In this document: piece by piece, positions 30,138-40,312 of the stretch | Position numbering within the stretch: the first letter of the stretch is position 1 | Layout: each line of letters opens with the position of its first letter | Source: an uncultured Bacteroidales bacterium | GTDB taxonomy: Bacteria; Bacteroidota; Bacteroidia; Bacteroidales; JAUNSR01 | NCBI GenBank assembly: GCA_947074145.1 | Contig: CAMTOJ010000010.1 | Span: 27,997-91,996 of the forward strand | Reading direction: 5' to 3' | DNA: 64,000 nucleotides | Notes under the pieces: model-generated | The model's database searches: none | The model's input: the letters and a program-made list of their open reading frames with translations, nothing else | What the model was told of the DNA's origin: nothing | Program-made: the position numbers and the translations under genes

Positions 30138-31787
30138 ATGAGTGGAATATTTAGATTAATCACAACAGCCGATCAGCTTATAGAAGCTACTAAAGATAAA
30201 ACTGCAAGATATCTTATAATACGAAATGATCTCTCCAATCTTCCATGTTTAAGTTTACAACCTTATCAAAGCATAAGTGGAGAATTTGATGGCAAAACAT
30301 TATCCTTCATAAACGATTCGGACGGTTTTTGCCTAAGTAAAGGCAATGAACTAAAAAACCTGAAAATTACTACTTCACCTCACAAAAGAGCCATATTTCA
30401 GAATCCGGAAGTTGAATCAATGGGAGTTCATACACTCTCACGAATCAACGTGATAGGACAAATATCTTTTATAATCTCTTCAAACATCAAAAAAGGCAAG
30501 ATAGATGCCTCCTATGTGCATATAGAAGAGGCTTCAACATTTCACCTTTCTGACAGACCTAATAAGTTCAGTGTTGATATGGTGCAGGGAGCAATGACAG
30601 TCTGGAACAAAAGCGAAGCAAACGACGATGTCATTGATCTCGAAATTACACATTTTTCTTGCGGATCAGAAACTAAACCAATAGTTGGGTCCGGTCTTGT
30701 GATTTGTGGTTTTGATCTTAATCAAGGAAGTATTAAAGCATCTTTGATAAGTTGTGGCCACATTTACACAAGAGGAGAAATTGGCAAAGGTGTTGCAAAT
30801 ATGGTTTGTGCAGGCTTGGCTATCGGTTATGAAACAAATGTTCATAATGTGATAAACTATGGTAAGGTAATATGTTACGGAGGTAATGAAATGGGTATAT
30901 ATAACTGGGGGAATGTTCAAAAATGGGACGTTACCGACAGAATTGAGACTCATGGAGATAATGGATGCGGAGTAATAAACGCAGGAGAAATAAACAAACT
31001 ATATATTAGTCATCCGATTGAAACTTTCGGAACCGGTGCTCGCGGATTTTATATGTTCAGTGGCAAGTTAAAAGATCTTCAGCTCGAACAAATCATTACT
31101 CACGGAGATGCTGCAAATGCTATTCAATTTAATCAATTCATTGACAGATTATCAATATCCAAAAGTATTCTGACTTTCGGAAATGCCATTGAGGTTAAAT
31201 TCGCCGATTCTATTATCAAAGTATCATCTGATGCAATATGCATAAAATACGGAGGAACACTTCGCGTGCTTAAAGTGTCCGGCAATATTGTAACTATGGG
31301 AAACGATACTCATTGCATATTCAGTGAAGGAAATATTGAGAAAACATTTGTTGCAGGTGAAGTTACGGCAAAAGGTAACGGATCGGTTGCTCTTGAAGTT
31401 ATTGAAGGATTTTTTGCAGGTGACGGCATTAAGTTCATTTCCGAAAAATGGGCAGCTATCAAATTACAAAGTGCCAAACTTAATAATTGCCACAATCTCG
31501 AAGCTCACGGAAAGGATACGGATATACTTATAGATGTTCTTTCGTCTGTAAATAGAAATATCTTCTCACCCGAATATCTTAAAGGGGTTTTTCAGGATAA
31601 TGTCAGAATTGAATATACCGAAAATATTGTAAAGGATAAAGCTCCCGCGAATGACACTGCCGAGGATGTGAACAACGATTTTACTCTGAAAGCAAAAAAT
31701 ATAACACCTGAGGATATTGACAATAAAGATATTCATCCGATGTCCTGCAAACCTGATGAAGATGATGAAAAAGATAAGAAAGATTAA
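30138..31787 (+). CDS. Cytoplasmic predicted beta-solenoid/beta-helix protein
   Basis: 549 aa, no signal peptide. Roughly 25-aa degenerate repeats: IETHGDNGCGVINAGEINKLYISHP / IETFGTGARGFYMFSGKLKDLQLEQ / IITHGDAANAIQFNQFIDRLSISKS / ILTFGNAIEV... Acidic C-tail. Confidence 0.6.
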   Translation: MSGIFRLITTADQLIEATKDKTARYLIIRNDLSNLPCLSLQPYQSISGEFDGKTLSFINDSDGFCLSKGNELKNLKITTSPHKRAIFQNPEVESMGVHTLSRINVIGQISFIISSNIKKGKIDASYVHIEEASTFHLSDRPNKFSVDMVQGAMTVWNKSEANDDVIDLEITHFSCGSETKPIVGSGLVICGFDLNQGSIKASLISCGHIYTRGEIGKGVANMVCAGLAIGYETNVHNVINYGKVICYGGNEMGIYNWGNVQKWDVTDRIETHGDNGCGVINAGEINKLYISHPIETFGTGARGFYMFSGKLKDLQLEQIITHGDAANAIQFNQFIDRLSISKSILTFGNAIEVKFADSIIKVSSDAICIKYGGTLRVLKVSGNIVTMGNDTHCIFSEGNIEKTFVAGEVTAKGNGSVALEVIEGFFAGDGIKFISEKWAAIKLQSAKLNNCHNLEAHGKDTDILIDVLSSVNRNIFSPEYLKGVFQDNVRIEYTENIVKDKAPANDTAEDVNNDFTLKAKNITPEDIDNKDIHPMSCKPDEDDEKDKKD

Positions 31788-31821
31788 AATCTGATTATAA
31801 TCAATGATTCATATCGAAAGA

Positions 31822-31858
31822 AAAAACCGGTTGTTGAATATATCAATGACCGGTTTTT
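31822..31858. terminator. Bidirectional terminator between convergent genes
   Basis: AAAAACCGGTTGTTGA-atata-TCAATGACCGGTTTTT. Confidence 0.85.
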
Positions 31859-31877
31859 ATAATTTTTAATCACCTAT

Positions 31878-34766
31878 TTATCGCTTACAAATAATTTTCA
31901 ATTCACAATATTTACAATTATCCTGATTTTCAGCCTGTGTAAAAGGTATGGTATAATCGAAAATCTCTGATATACATTTATCAAATGCCTCCTTAAATTT
32001 ATCTTCTATTTCCACAAAATTTTCAACTTCTCCTATTGGCAAATCATTTTCCTCATCTTTGGAACTCTTTACCGATATTGAATTATTGACCTTTGAGGAG
32101 AAAAAATCTTTTAAATAAAAGATATTTGGAAGAATCGACTTGGAATGTTCCTTTTTATTAAACAACATGCTATACATAAATGTCTGCATGATAGCTTTGG
32201 GTCTGTCACTGTCATTTATATCAAAAAGTTGCTGCATCGATTTAAATTCAAGTTTGCCGGAGCCTGTTTTATAATCAATTATTCTAAATGTTTCATCTTT
32301 GTAATCAACTCGGTCAATACTTCCTTTTATATTTACCGAATTAATACCATCATATGAATATTTAAGATTTAGTTTCTTCTCAGATTCTATATATATAAAA
32401 GGAGCATGATTTGCATCATATTTAAGCACCTGTTTGACATATGTCAAAAGCACCTCTCCAATAAGTATATTATAACCCTTCAGGTCCTCATCTTTATTAT
32501 TTTTAAATAAAAACTCCGAAAAGCGTGATTTAATTAATTGTTTTATCTTTTGATCATCATTTATTATATCATTTATCCAATCCGAAGTGACCTCTTTTCC
32601 TTTTTTCTCTTCATATATATATTCCATTACGGAATGAAAAATAGTTCCGAAAACATCGGCTCCCATATTATCGGTAACTGTATTTTCCTCCTCTATTTTC
32701 TCAACATGTTTAATATAAAAAGCTAACGGACAATTGATATAGGTATTTATCGTACTTGCCGAAAGATATCTTGGATTTGAGTCACTGAGATAAGCCTGAA
32801 GTTTCTTTTTTATTATATCATTCTTTTCAATACTTAGATTAACCGGAGCAGGAACTCTGATATCATAATTTATATTAATCTCCTCAAGATTTACACCATA
32901 ATGATATTTAAGTTGGTGAACATATCTGGTCACCTCGCCCGTACTACTGCCACCGGTTCTTGTATCGTAAAGAATGAATATATTCTTTGCTCTTGAAATA
33001 AGATGATAAAAATGATATGCAAAAATTGCATCTTGATGCTCAGTGGTTGAAAGTTTGAATCCTTTTCGAAGATTTACGGGGATAAAAGATGTAGCAACAC
33101 CCTTCTTTGGAAATACTCCTTCGTTAGCCGATAAAAGTATCACATTATCAAAATCCAAAACCCTGGTTTCAAGAACTCCCATTATTTGCAAACCTGCAAG
33201 AGGTTCACCACTAAAAGGGACTGACAATGATTCCGTCATCTTCTTTAAGAGTTTAAAGAATGTCAATGTAGATATTTCAGTGTCATATTCTTTGACAATA
33301 TCGCTAAGTCGATTTATCATTAGATAGTAATGGTAAACAAATTCCATATCCAAATCCGACATTTCTACAACCTGATCTTCTCCATCTTCATTCTCATTAT
33401 TTTGAGTACCTTTTTGAATTATCTCAAATATATTGATAAGATATTCCGATACATTATCACTTGAAGAAAGAGGACGAAATATTGCCTCTATAAGAGGATT
33501 ACCTTTTAAAAGCTCTTCATCCACATATACCAGATTCTTATCTAATATAGTTTTAAGAATTTCATCAACCTTTTCTTCTGAAAAAGCTCTCACATATTTA
33601 TGATTCAATATGGAATAAACTATTTTATGATAAAATCCATTTTTCTTATTTAACAACAATCGCTGCAGTTCATATATATAATCTATAAATCCGGCGATGG
33701 GTGTATTTTTAAGAGATTTCCCCATCGTTACATTTATCGGATCATATTCTTTTGGTATTGAATATAAAGTTGGAATTAAAAGATTTTCATCAGAAAGAAC
33801 TAATGCTGTATTTAAAGCATTTTCGCAATTACCGATATCCCCGTTATTCAACAATTCATTAAGTATCTCTGAGATATACTTTGTTTGTCCAATTGCAGAT
33901 GCTACACCTATTACTCTTATAGTTTTCGGGTCTTGTAACTTTTTGTCATTTTCAATCTCAAAAAAAGATGGAAAATCGGACAAATTTCTATCACGAAAAA
34001 ATGATGCTCGATTATTCTTATCACTCAACCAACAAGATTCATAATCCCAATAGAAATCAGCCACGCCTTGGTTTCGAAGCATTATCATCAGCTCTCTTTC
34101 AACGGTTGTAAGAGCATTAAAACCGATAAATATAATTTTATCTGTCGATTTTATTTCAATCTCTTTTTGCCTTAATCGTTCAACTACATCTCGATACATC
34201 ATTCCCTCATAGGCAAATCCTTCCGAAAAAAGTTTACTTCTGAACTGATTGTATATATCATATAGTTTATCCCAATTACTCTCAAAACTTTTTTTCTTTT
34301 CACTTTCAAAAGAAGGAATAAAATTTTTCCAAAAAGAGCTGACAAACTCTATCTGTTCAGGTTCGAGATAAGAAAATTCAGTTTCTATCTTTTCTATGTC
34401 CATTATGTTGGTAAACAGCGAACGGGCGTTTACGCAATATTTATCAATATCATCAAAATCATTTAGCAATATTTCACCCCAATATATAAACTCATCAAAA
34501 CTATCTTCATTATATTTTTTGAATATATCATATAACAAAAAAAGCATCTTAGTCTTATCTAATATTTTCAAAGTACTAAACTTGCCAAACAAATCTGAAA
34601 TTGTAAAAATTTCAGGCGAAAAAATAGGTTTTCCCGCTATTTTGGAGATATATTTTTGAAAAAAAACACCTGAGCGTCTATTTGGAAACACAAAAGTTAA
34701 TCCGCTCAAATTATCTCCATATTGTTCATAATATTTCTTAGCGACTTTATATAAAAATGGTTTCAT
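31878..34766 (-). CDS. AddB/RecB-like PD-(D/E)XK nuclease
   Basis: 962 aa: LTFVFPNRRSGVFFQKYI N-term; C-term nuclease FGTIFHSVMEYIYEE, GSIDRVDYKDETFRIIDYKTGSGK, NCKYCELKIICKR. Confidence 0.88.
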   Translation of the reverse strand: MKPFLYKVAKKYYEQYGDNLSGLTFVFPNRRSGVFFQKYISKIAGKPIFSPEIFTISDLFGKFSTLKILDKTKMLFLLYDIFKKYNEDSFDEFIYWGEILLNDFDDIDKYCVNARSLFTNIMDIEKIETEFSYLEPEQIEFVSSFWKNFIPSFESEKKKSFESNWDKLYDIYNQFRSKLFSEGFAYEGMMYRDVVERLRQKEIEIKSTDKIIFIGFNALTTVERELMIMLRNQGVADFYWDYESCWLSDKNNRASFFRDRNLSDFPSFFEIENDKKLQDPKTIRVIGVASAIGQTKYISEILNELLNNGDIGNCENALNTALVLSDENLLIPTLYSIPKEYDPINVTMGKSLKNTPIAGFIDYIYELQRLLLNKKNGFYHKIVYSILNHKYVRAFSEEKVDEILKTILDKNLVYVDEELLKGNPLIEAIFRPLSSSDNVSEYLINIFEIIQKGTQNNENEDGEDQVVEMSDLDMEFVYHYYLMINRLSDIVKEYDTEISTLTFFKLLKKMTESLSVPFSGEPLAGLQIMGVLETRVLDFDNVILLSANEGVFPKKGVATSFIPVNLRKGFKLSTTEHQDAIFAYHFYHLISRAKNIFILYDTRTGGSSTGEVTRYVHQLKYHYGVNLEEININYDIRVPAPVNLSIEKNDIIKKKLQAYLSDSNPRYLSASTINTYINCPLAFYIKHVEKIEEENTVTDNMGADVFGTIFHSVMEYIYEEKKGKEVTSDWINDIINDDQKIKQLIKSRFSEFLFKNNKDEDLKGYNILIGEVLLTYVKQVLKYDANHAPFIYIESEKKLNLKYSYDGINSVNIKGSIDRVDYKDETFRIIDYKTGSGKLEFKSMQQLFDINDSDRPKAIMQTFMYSMLFNKKEHSKSILPNIFYLKDFFSSKVNNSISVKSSKDEENDLPIGEVENFVEIEDKFKEAFDKCISEIFDYTIPFTQAENQDNCKYCELKIICKR

Positions 34767-34867
34767 TCAGTAATTATTTATTCAGGGCTAATTTAATTGT
34801 TTTAAACCGATTTGGCATATTATTTTATATTTTACTCTTCCTGACTCATATTTGAGAATATTATCAA

Positions 34868-34906
34868 ATATAAAAAAAGAGACACCCGCAAACGCAGATA
34901 TCTCTT
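34868..34906. terminator. Hairpin downstream of ThiS-like gene
   Basis: AAAGAGA...TCTCTTTCTT inverted repeat. Confidence 0.5.
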
Positions 34907-34938
34907 TCTTAAATTTCTTTTAATTAATTCTACTCCTC

Positions 34939-35148
34939 TTACAATAAGCCCTGAGCAGACATAACGATGATTTTATCACTGTCTTTTAGCATCTTTGTAC
35001 TCCATTCGTCTTTAGGAATAATGCAGTTATTTACTGCCACAGATGTATTTTCTGTTGAGCTTCCGCTGCCTGCAAGAAGATCCCGAAGACTACATCTGCT
35101 TCCGACGAAAATCTCTTGTTGATTCAAATAAACTTTCATAAATGTCAA
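34939..35148 (-). CDS. ThiS-like sulfur carrier, C-terminus not Gly-Gly
   Basis: MKVYLNQQEIFVGSRCSLRDLLAGS...VAVNNCIIPKDEWSTKMLKDSDKIIVMSAQGLL. ThiS-like over its length but ends QGLL. Confidence 0.7.
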   Translation of the reverse strand: MTFMKVYLNQQEIFVGSRCSLRDLLAGSGSSTENTSVAVNNCIIPKDEWSTKMLKDSDKIIVMSAQGLL

Positions 35149-35787
35149 TTGATTGAAATAATGTTATATATGTAATATAATTCTCTATACAAAATTATTA
35201 TCACCCCGATTTGCTCAAAGCATATCAGAATGTCATAATTAAAAAACCTGGTTTTTAAATTATTCCATTTAGTCACTTTAAAATACTTCCTCTTTTGGTA
35301 TTAATCGGTAAAATAATTTGCTTGTTTAAATAAACAAAATCTATTAATTAATTCACTTCCATTGTGTAAATGAATTTCCATGCACAAAAGTATACTATTT
35401 TGTTTGACTTTAATGTAATACTGTAAAAAAAAAGATACAAACATGCCTAAAATTGCTTTAAATATATTGATTCCTACTTTCTATATTTTCATACAAAAAA
35501 ATCATGATTAACTTACTTTTATATCATATTGCCAAAACCAATCTATTCCAATCTCATCTATTATCAATTCTATACTTATGTATCTTTTTGTATATCAGAC
35601 TAATCCACCGCTATTCTTTTATTTGGACTAATTCTTATCACTGCAACAAAAAACGCTTTAATTTATTTATTAGTAACATTTTTCCATAATTAACATAATC
35701 AAAATACCGACGCATGTTTATATAATTTATGTGTATATTATTTATATTATGTATTTTAAATATACAAGTAAGAATATTCAGATAAAA

Positions 35788-35838
35788 GAAAAAAAGACTA
35801 AAAACAATAGTATAAAATTGTCTTTAGCCTTTTTGTAA
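35788..35838 (-). terminator. Terminator downstream of OPT transporter
   Basis: AAAAAGACTAAAAACAATA...TTGTCTTTAGCCTTTTTG. Confidence 0.65.
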
Positions 35839-35858
35839 ATAAGCAAAGAAATAAAATC

Positions 35859-37859
35859 CTAATTTTGTTTCTTTTCAATTTTTAGAGTACTGATTGTAAA
35901 GTATATAAGAAGCAATGAGTACATAACAAGCCCTAACCACTGTGATGCATCATTCTCTAACCATTCATTATTTACAAAATCAAAACCAGCAAATCGGATA
36001 ATTGCACTAATAACACCCATTAGAGCTCCTCCTGCAATAAATCCTGATGCAAGAAGATTCCCCTTCTCAACTCTTGAAGTATTAACTTTTTCATCTTTTG
36101 TTCGGCTGCCAACGTACCAGTTTATAGCACCTCCTATTATCAATGGCAAATTCAAATCAATAGGAATAAACATCCCAAGTGCAAAAGCCAATGGTGGTAT
36201 TTTTATAAAAGATAATACTAAAGAGATCAAAGCCCCAATTCCATACAAGATCCATGGAGCTCCTGCTCCTGACATCAAAGGCTCAATCACAGCGGCCATG
36301 GCATTTGCCTGTGGAGCTGCTAACGCTCCGGAAGTAAATCCGTATGTTTTATTAAGTATGAGAATAACCCCTCCCACCGTTGCGGCAGAAACAAGTGTTC
36401 CCAGAAACTTCCAGGCTTCCTGTGCTTTTGGAGTAACTCCGGTCCAATAACCAACTTTTAAATCGGTAATAAAACCTCCTGCCATTGAAAGCGCCGTACA
36501 TACCACGCCTCCAATTATCAAAGCTGCAAGCATACCTGATGTTCCTTTCAATCCGACTGCGACCAGAATTACCGATGCAAGAATAAGCGTCATAAGAGTC
36601 ATACCTGAAACGGGGTTAGATCCAACAATGGCGATGGCCGTTGCCGCAACTGTGGTAAACAAAAATGCTATCACTGTCACCACGATCCATGCAATAAATG
36701 CTTGCCAAAACGTTCCGATAACTCCCAACCAGAAAAATAAAAGTATAAAAATCAATGCCACAATTGAAGCTCCTGCTATGAAACGCATACTTAGATCCTT
36801 TTCTGTTCTTTTCATATCAATTGTCGAAGCGGGATCTTTAACCTTAAACTCTTTTGCTGCTAATGAACCGGCACTTTTAATTACAGAACGAGAATTCCAA
36901 ATACCAATAAGACCTGCCATTGCGATAGATCCAATACCTATTTGTCGTCCGTAATTTCTAAAAATCTCTTCCGCACTCATACTTCCGACGCTATCGGTTA
37001 TAGCAGGATTTCCAAAGGCAAGTACATGATCATAAAAAAAGAGATTCAATAAAGGATCGACAACCCACCATATAAATAAAGAACCAAAAGTAATTATAGC
37101 ACAATATTTCAAACCAACTATATAACCCAATCCTACAACTGCGGCACCAAGATTTATGCTGAACATCGCTTTAGTTTTTTCTGCAATGGTTTGCCCCAAA
37201 GGGATCACTCTTGATGAAAATGTTTCATTCCACCATCCAAAAGTGGCAATTATAAAATCATATAACCCACCGATAATACCGGAAAGAATAAGGGGTTTTG
37301 CCTGATTACCCTCTTCCTCTCCACTTACAAGTACTTGCGCTGTAGCGGTTGCTTCAGGAAAAGGATATTGTCCATGCATCTCACTTACGAAATATCGTCT
37401 GAAGGGTATAAGAAAAAGAATACCCAAAATTCCTCCTAATAAAGAACTCAGAAAAATACTCATAAAGTTTACAGTTAATTCGGGATATTTCGACTGCAAG
37501 ATATAAAGTGCAGGAAGTGTAAAGATTGCACCTGCCACTATCACTCCCGAACAGGCTCCGATAGATTGTATAATGACATTTTCGGCGAGTGAGTTACGTC
37601 TTTTCCCCGCATTTGAAAGTCCTACGGCTATTATTGCAATTGGAATAGCGGCTTCAAAAACTTGACCAACCTTTAAACCTAAATATGCGGCGGCGGCAGA
37701 GAATATTATTGCCATTGCAATACCCCAACCCACCGACCATACACTGACTCCTTTAAATGGCTGATTCGCAGGAAGCATAGGTTCATATGTTTCACCGGGT
37801 TTCAAAGGGCGGAAAGCATTCTCGGGCAATCCTGTTGTTTTAATGTTTTCTTTTTCCAT
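35859..37859 (-). CDS. OPT family oligopeptide transporter
   Basis: 666 aa, polytopic; AYLGLKVGQVFEAAIPIAIIAVGLS, YPFPEATATAQVL. Confidence 0.93.
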   Translation of the reverse strand: MEKENIKTTGLPENAFRPLKPGETYEPMLPANQPFKGVSVWSVGWGIAMAIIFSAAAAYLGLKVGQVFEAAIPIAIIAVGLSNAGKRRNSLAENVIIQSIGACSGVIVAGAIFTLPALYILQSKYPELTVNFMSIFLSSLLGGILGILFLIPFRRYFVSEMHGQYPFPEATATAQVLVSGEEEGNQAKPLILSGIIGGLYDFIIATFGWWNETFSSRVIPLGQTIAEKTKAMFSINLGAAVVGLGYIVGLKYCAIITFGSLFIWWVVDPLLNLFFYDHVLAFGNPAITDSVGSMSAEEIFRNYGRQIGIGSIAMAGLIGIWNSRSVIKSAGSLAAKEFKVKDPASTIDMKRTEKDLSMRFIAGASIVALIFILLFFWLGVIGTFWQAFIAWIVVTVIAFLFTTVAATAIAIVGSNPVSGMTLMTLILASVILVAVGLKGTSGMLAALIIGGVVCTALSMAGGFITDLKVGYWTGVTPKAQEAWKFLGTLVSAATVGGVILILNKTYGFTSGALAAPQANAMAAVIEPLMSGAGAPWILYGIGALISLVLSFIKIPPLAFALGMFIPIDLNLPLIIGGAINWYVGSRTKDEKVNTSRVEKGNLLASGFIAGGALMGVISAIIRFAGFDFVNNEWLENDASQWLGLVMYSLLLIYFTISTLKIEKKQN

Positions 37860-37998
37860 AATTAAGTTTGATTCTGAATGTGATGAGAATTTTCTTGTTT
37901 AGATATTATTGAAATAATTTATCATATTAATAGCTTGAACCCTATTTTAAGAATAATTGTTTATAAATTAGCCCTATAAGTTTATAGAGCATAAAATT

Positions 37999-38721
37999 AT
38001 GGAAAAAACACCGATAACTGGAATGAAAGATATATTTAATTATCTTAAACGTTTAAGCCAAAACAATAACAGAGAATGGTTTAAAGAAAACAAAGAAGAA
38101 TATGACACACTTCGTGTAGTCTTTGAATTCCTTGTTCAACAATTGATTGACGAGCTATCTAAATTTGATACTTCTCTTCTCGGAGTAAGTGCTAAAAGTT
38201 GTATTTTCCGCATATACAGAGACATACGTTTCTCTTATGACAAAACTCCATACAAGCCTTATTTCAGTGCTTGGATAACAAGAAACGGCAGAAAAGGTGA
38301 ATATCCAGGATATTATATTCATATCGAGCCGGGAAATGTTCATCTTGCTGCAGGCGTCTGGCATCCGGATCCCAAATTATTAAAAATGATTAGGGCGGAG
38401 ATTTATGAAAACTATGATGAATTCAAAAAGATTGTTCAGAATAAGAAATTCATTGATCTATTCGGTGAAATAAGAGGCGATATGCTTAAGAGTACTCCAA
38501 AAGGATATGATAAAGATTTTGAAGGTGCTAAATATTTAAAATATAAAGATTACTTTATTGAACATCCTGTTAATGATCTATTTTTTAATAAAGAAACTTG
38601 GATAGCTGATTCAGTCCAAATTCTGGGTCAAACAAAACAGTTTAATAACTTTCTTACAGAAGTGGTTGACGATTTCATGGATTCCAACAACGATAATTAT
38701 ACTCATAGAGGAACTTTCTGA
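37999..38721 (+). CDS. DUF2461 family protein
   Basis: 240 aa: FNYLKRLSQNNNREWFKENKEEYD, FRIYRDIRFSYDKTPYKPYFSAWI, YYIHIEPGNVHLAAGVWHP. Confidence 0.92.
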   Translation: MEKTPITGMKDIFNYLKRLSQNNNREWFKENKEEYDTLRVVFEFLVQQLIDELSKFDTSLLGVSAKSCIFRIYRDIRFSYDKTPYKPYFSAWITRNGRKGEYPGYYIHIEPGNVHLAAGVWHPDPKLLKMIRAEIYENYDEFKKIVQNKKFIDLFGEIRGDMLKSTPKGYDKDFEGAKYLKYKDYFIEHPVNDLFFNKETWIADSVQILGQTKQFNNFLTEVVDDFMDSNNDNYTHRGTF

Positions 38722-38957
38722 AAAAAGTTCCTTTTTTATTTATTATATATCAGATAAATAATAGTACTTATTTAAAAGTGTTTTTTAGAATTCAGATTTG
38801 ATTGTGCTATGCAAAATTCATAATATACTATGAAAAATAAGAGTATATCAAAAAGCTCATATTTCACTTAAGATTATGCATAAATTATCACTTTTTATAA
38901 ATTACAGCGTCGAACAATTTAAATAATCTATAATATTCCTAAAATTTATTTTATATA

Positions 38958-38983
38958 TTTGTAATACATATTTGTATTACAAA
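38958..38983. promoter_or_regulatory. Candidate operator palindrome upstream of the GH88-like gene
   Basis: Perfect 11-bp inverted repeat TTTGTAATACA-TATT-TGTATTACAAA, 34 bp before the ATG, overlapping a Bacteroidetes -7-like TATATTTG. Confidence 0.5.
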
Positions 38984-39017
38984 CTCATTTACCTTAAGAT
39001 CTAATTATTTTGTCTAG

Positions 39018-40232
39018 ATGAAAAAAACAAAAGCATCTTTGAGTTTACTGTCATTCTTATCTGTTTTGTTTCTGAATTCATGTCGAAAAGACTCCCAAGA
39101 CTTTACACCGGAGAAAGCTCTTGAATATTGCAATATGCAAATTCAGCGCTCTATAAATGAGCTAAAAATCAACTATGATTATGATTATACTCCTCATTCC
39201 GTTTTAAATGAAAATAATTTTTGGCTTTGTCATAAGGTAAGCCCATTGATATGGACATCCGGATTTTGGCCCGGTTTGCTTTGGTTAGATTATTCTTATA
39301 CTAAAAATAATAATCGACTTGATGATGCATTACGTTACACATCTCCCCTCAAAGTCCTTCTTGACCAAGAAGTTCCTTATGATCACAACTTGGGATTTCA
39401 GATAATGTACTCATTTGGAAATGGATATAAAATCAAAGAAAATCAAGAATATGAAAATATTATAATAAATGCTGCCCGCAAAATATCATTGTTGTTTTCA
39501 AATAAAACCCAATGTTTCATATCCTCCCCACAAGAATCATTGAGATACAATTGGGAATTAAGTACATCGATTGAGAATCTTGCGTCACTAGAACTTTTGT
39601 TTCTTGCTACATCAATCAGTAAAGATTCATCTTTCTATAACATGGCGATATCTCATATCAATAACACAATGAATAACAATTACACATCTGGTTATTTTGT
39701 GTCTGAGATCGGGATATATGATACTTTGTCAGGCAATTTCTTAGAAAGAACAAATATAAAAGGTTATGATAAAAGTAGCATTTGGTCCCGGGGACAAGCT
39801 TGGGCTATGTACGGATTAATAAGATCATTTCACTATACTCATAATTATAAACATCTTCTATATGCACAGAAAACTGCTGATGCTTTTATTAGTCTTCTTC
39901 CGGCAGACTACATTCCTTATTGGGATTTGCGTCTTCCAAACGGTTTTCGATCACATAAAGATGCATCAGCCGCAGCTATAGCAGCCTCGGCATTTTGTGA
40001 TTTATCTTCATATTCCGTTAGCAGAGTTGACAAGGAGCGATATAAGAAAATGGCATTAAATATACTTTCTACATTATCTACATCCGACTATATCTGTACT
40101 AATAAAAGCAATGCTTTGCTATGCCACTCTACAGGCAACTGGCCCTTAGGGCTGGAAGTAGATGTTTCGTTAATATATGCTGATTATTATTATTATGAAG
40201 CTCTTATAAAATTCAGAGACTTAATTAAATAA
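39018..40232 (+). CDS. GH88-like (unsaturated glucuronyl hydrolase family) lipoprotein
   Basis: 404 aa, lipobox FLNSC; DHNLGFQIMYSFGNGYK, SSIWSRGQAWAMYGLIRSF, LPNGFRSHKDASAAAIAASAFCDLS. Confidence 0.85.
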   Translation: MKKTKASLSLLSFLSVLFLNSCRKDSQDFTPEKALEYCNMQIQRSINELKINYDYDYTPHSVLNENNFWLCHKVSPLIWTSGFWPGLLWLDYSYTKNNNRLDDALRYTSPLKVLLDQEVPYDHNLGFQIMYSFGNGYKIKENQEYENIIINAARKISLLFSNKTQCFISSPQESLRYNWELSTSIENLASLELLFLATSISKDSSFYNMAISHINNTMNNNYTSGYFVSEIGIYDTLSGNFLERTNIKGYDKSSIWSRGQAWAMYGLIRSFHYTHNYKHLLYAQKTADAFISLLPADYIPYWDLRLPNGFRSHKDASAAAIAASAFCDLSSYSVSRVDKERYKKMALNILSTLSTSDYICTNKSNALLCHSTGNWPLGLEVDVSLIYADYYYYEALIKFRDLIK

Positions 40233-40312
40233 ATTCTCAAGCAAATAGCATATTTAACATTTTCATTATTATTTAAACTTATTATTTTCTAAAAAATCTA
40301 ACTTATTTAAGA

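Noticed and set aside
35149-35260. Possible TPP riboswitch upstream of the ThiS-like gene
   Set aside because: Only a short GGGGTGATA match on the minus strand; the conserved CTGAGA and ACCTGATCTGGATAATGCCAGCG elements are absent.
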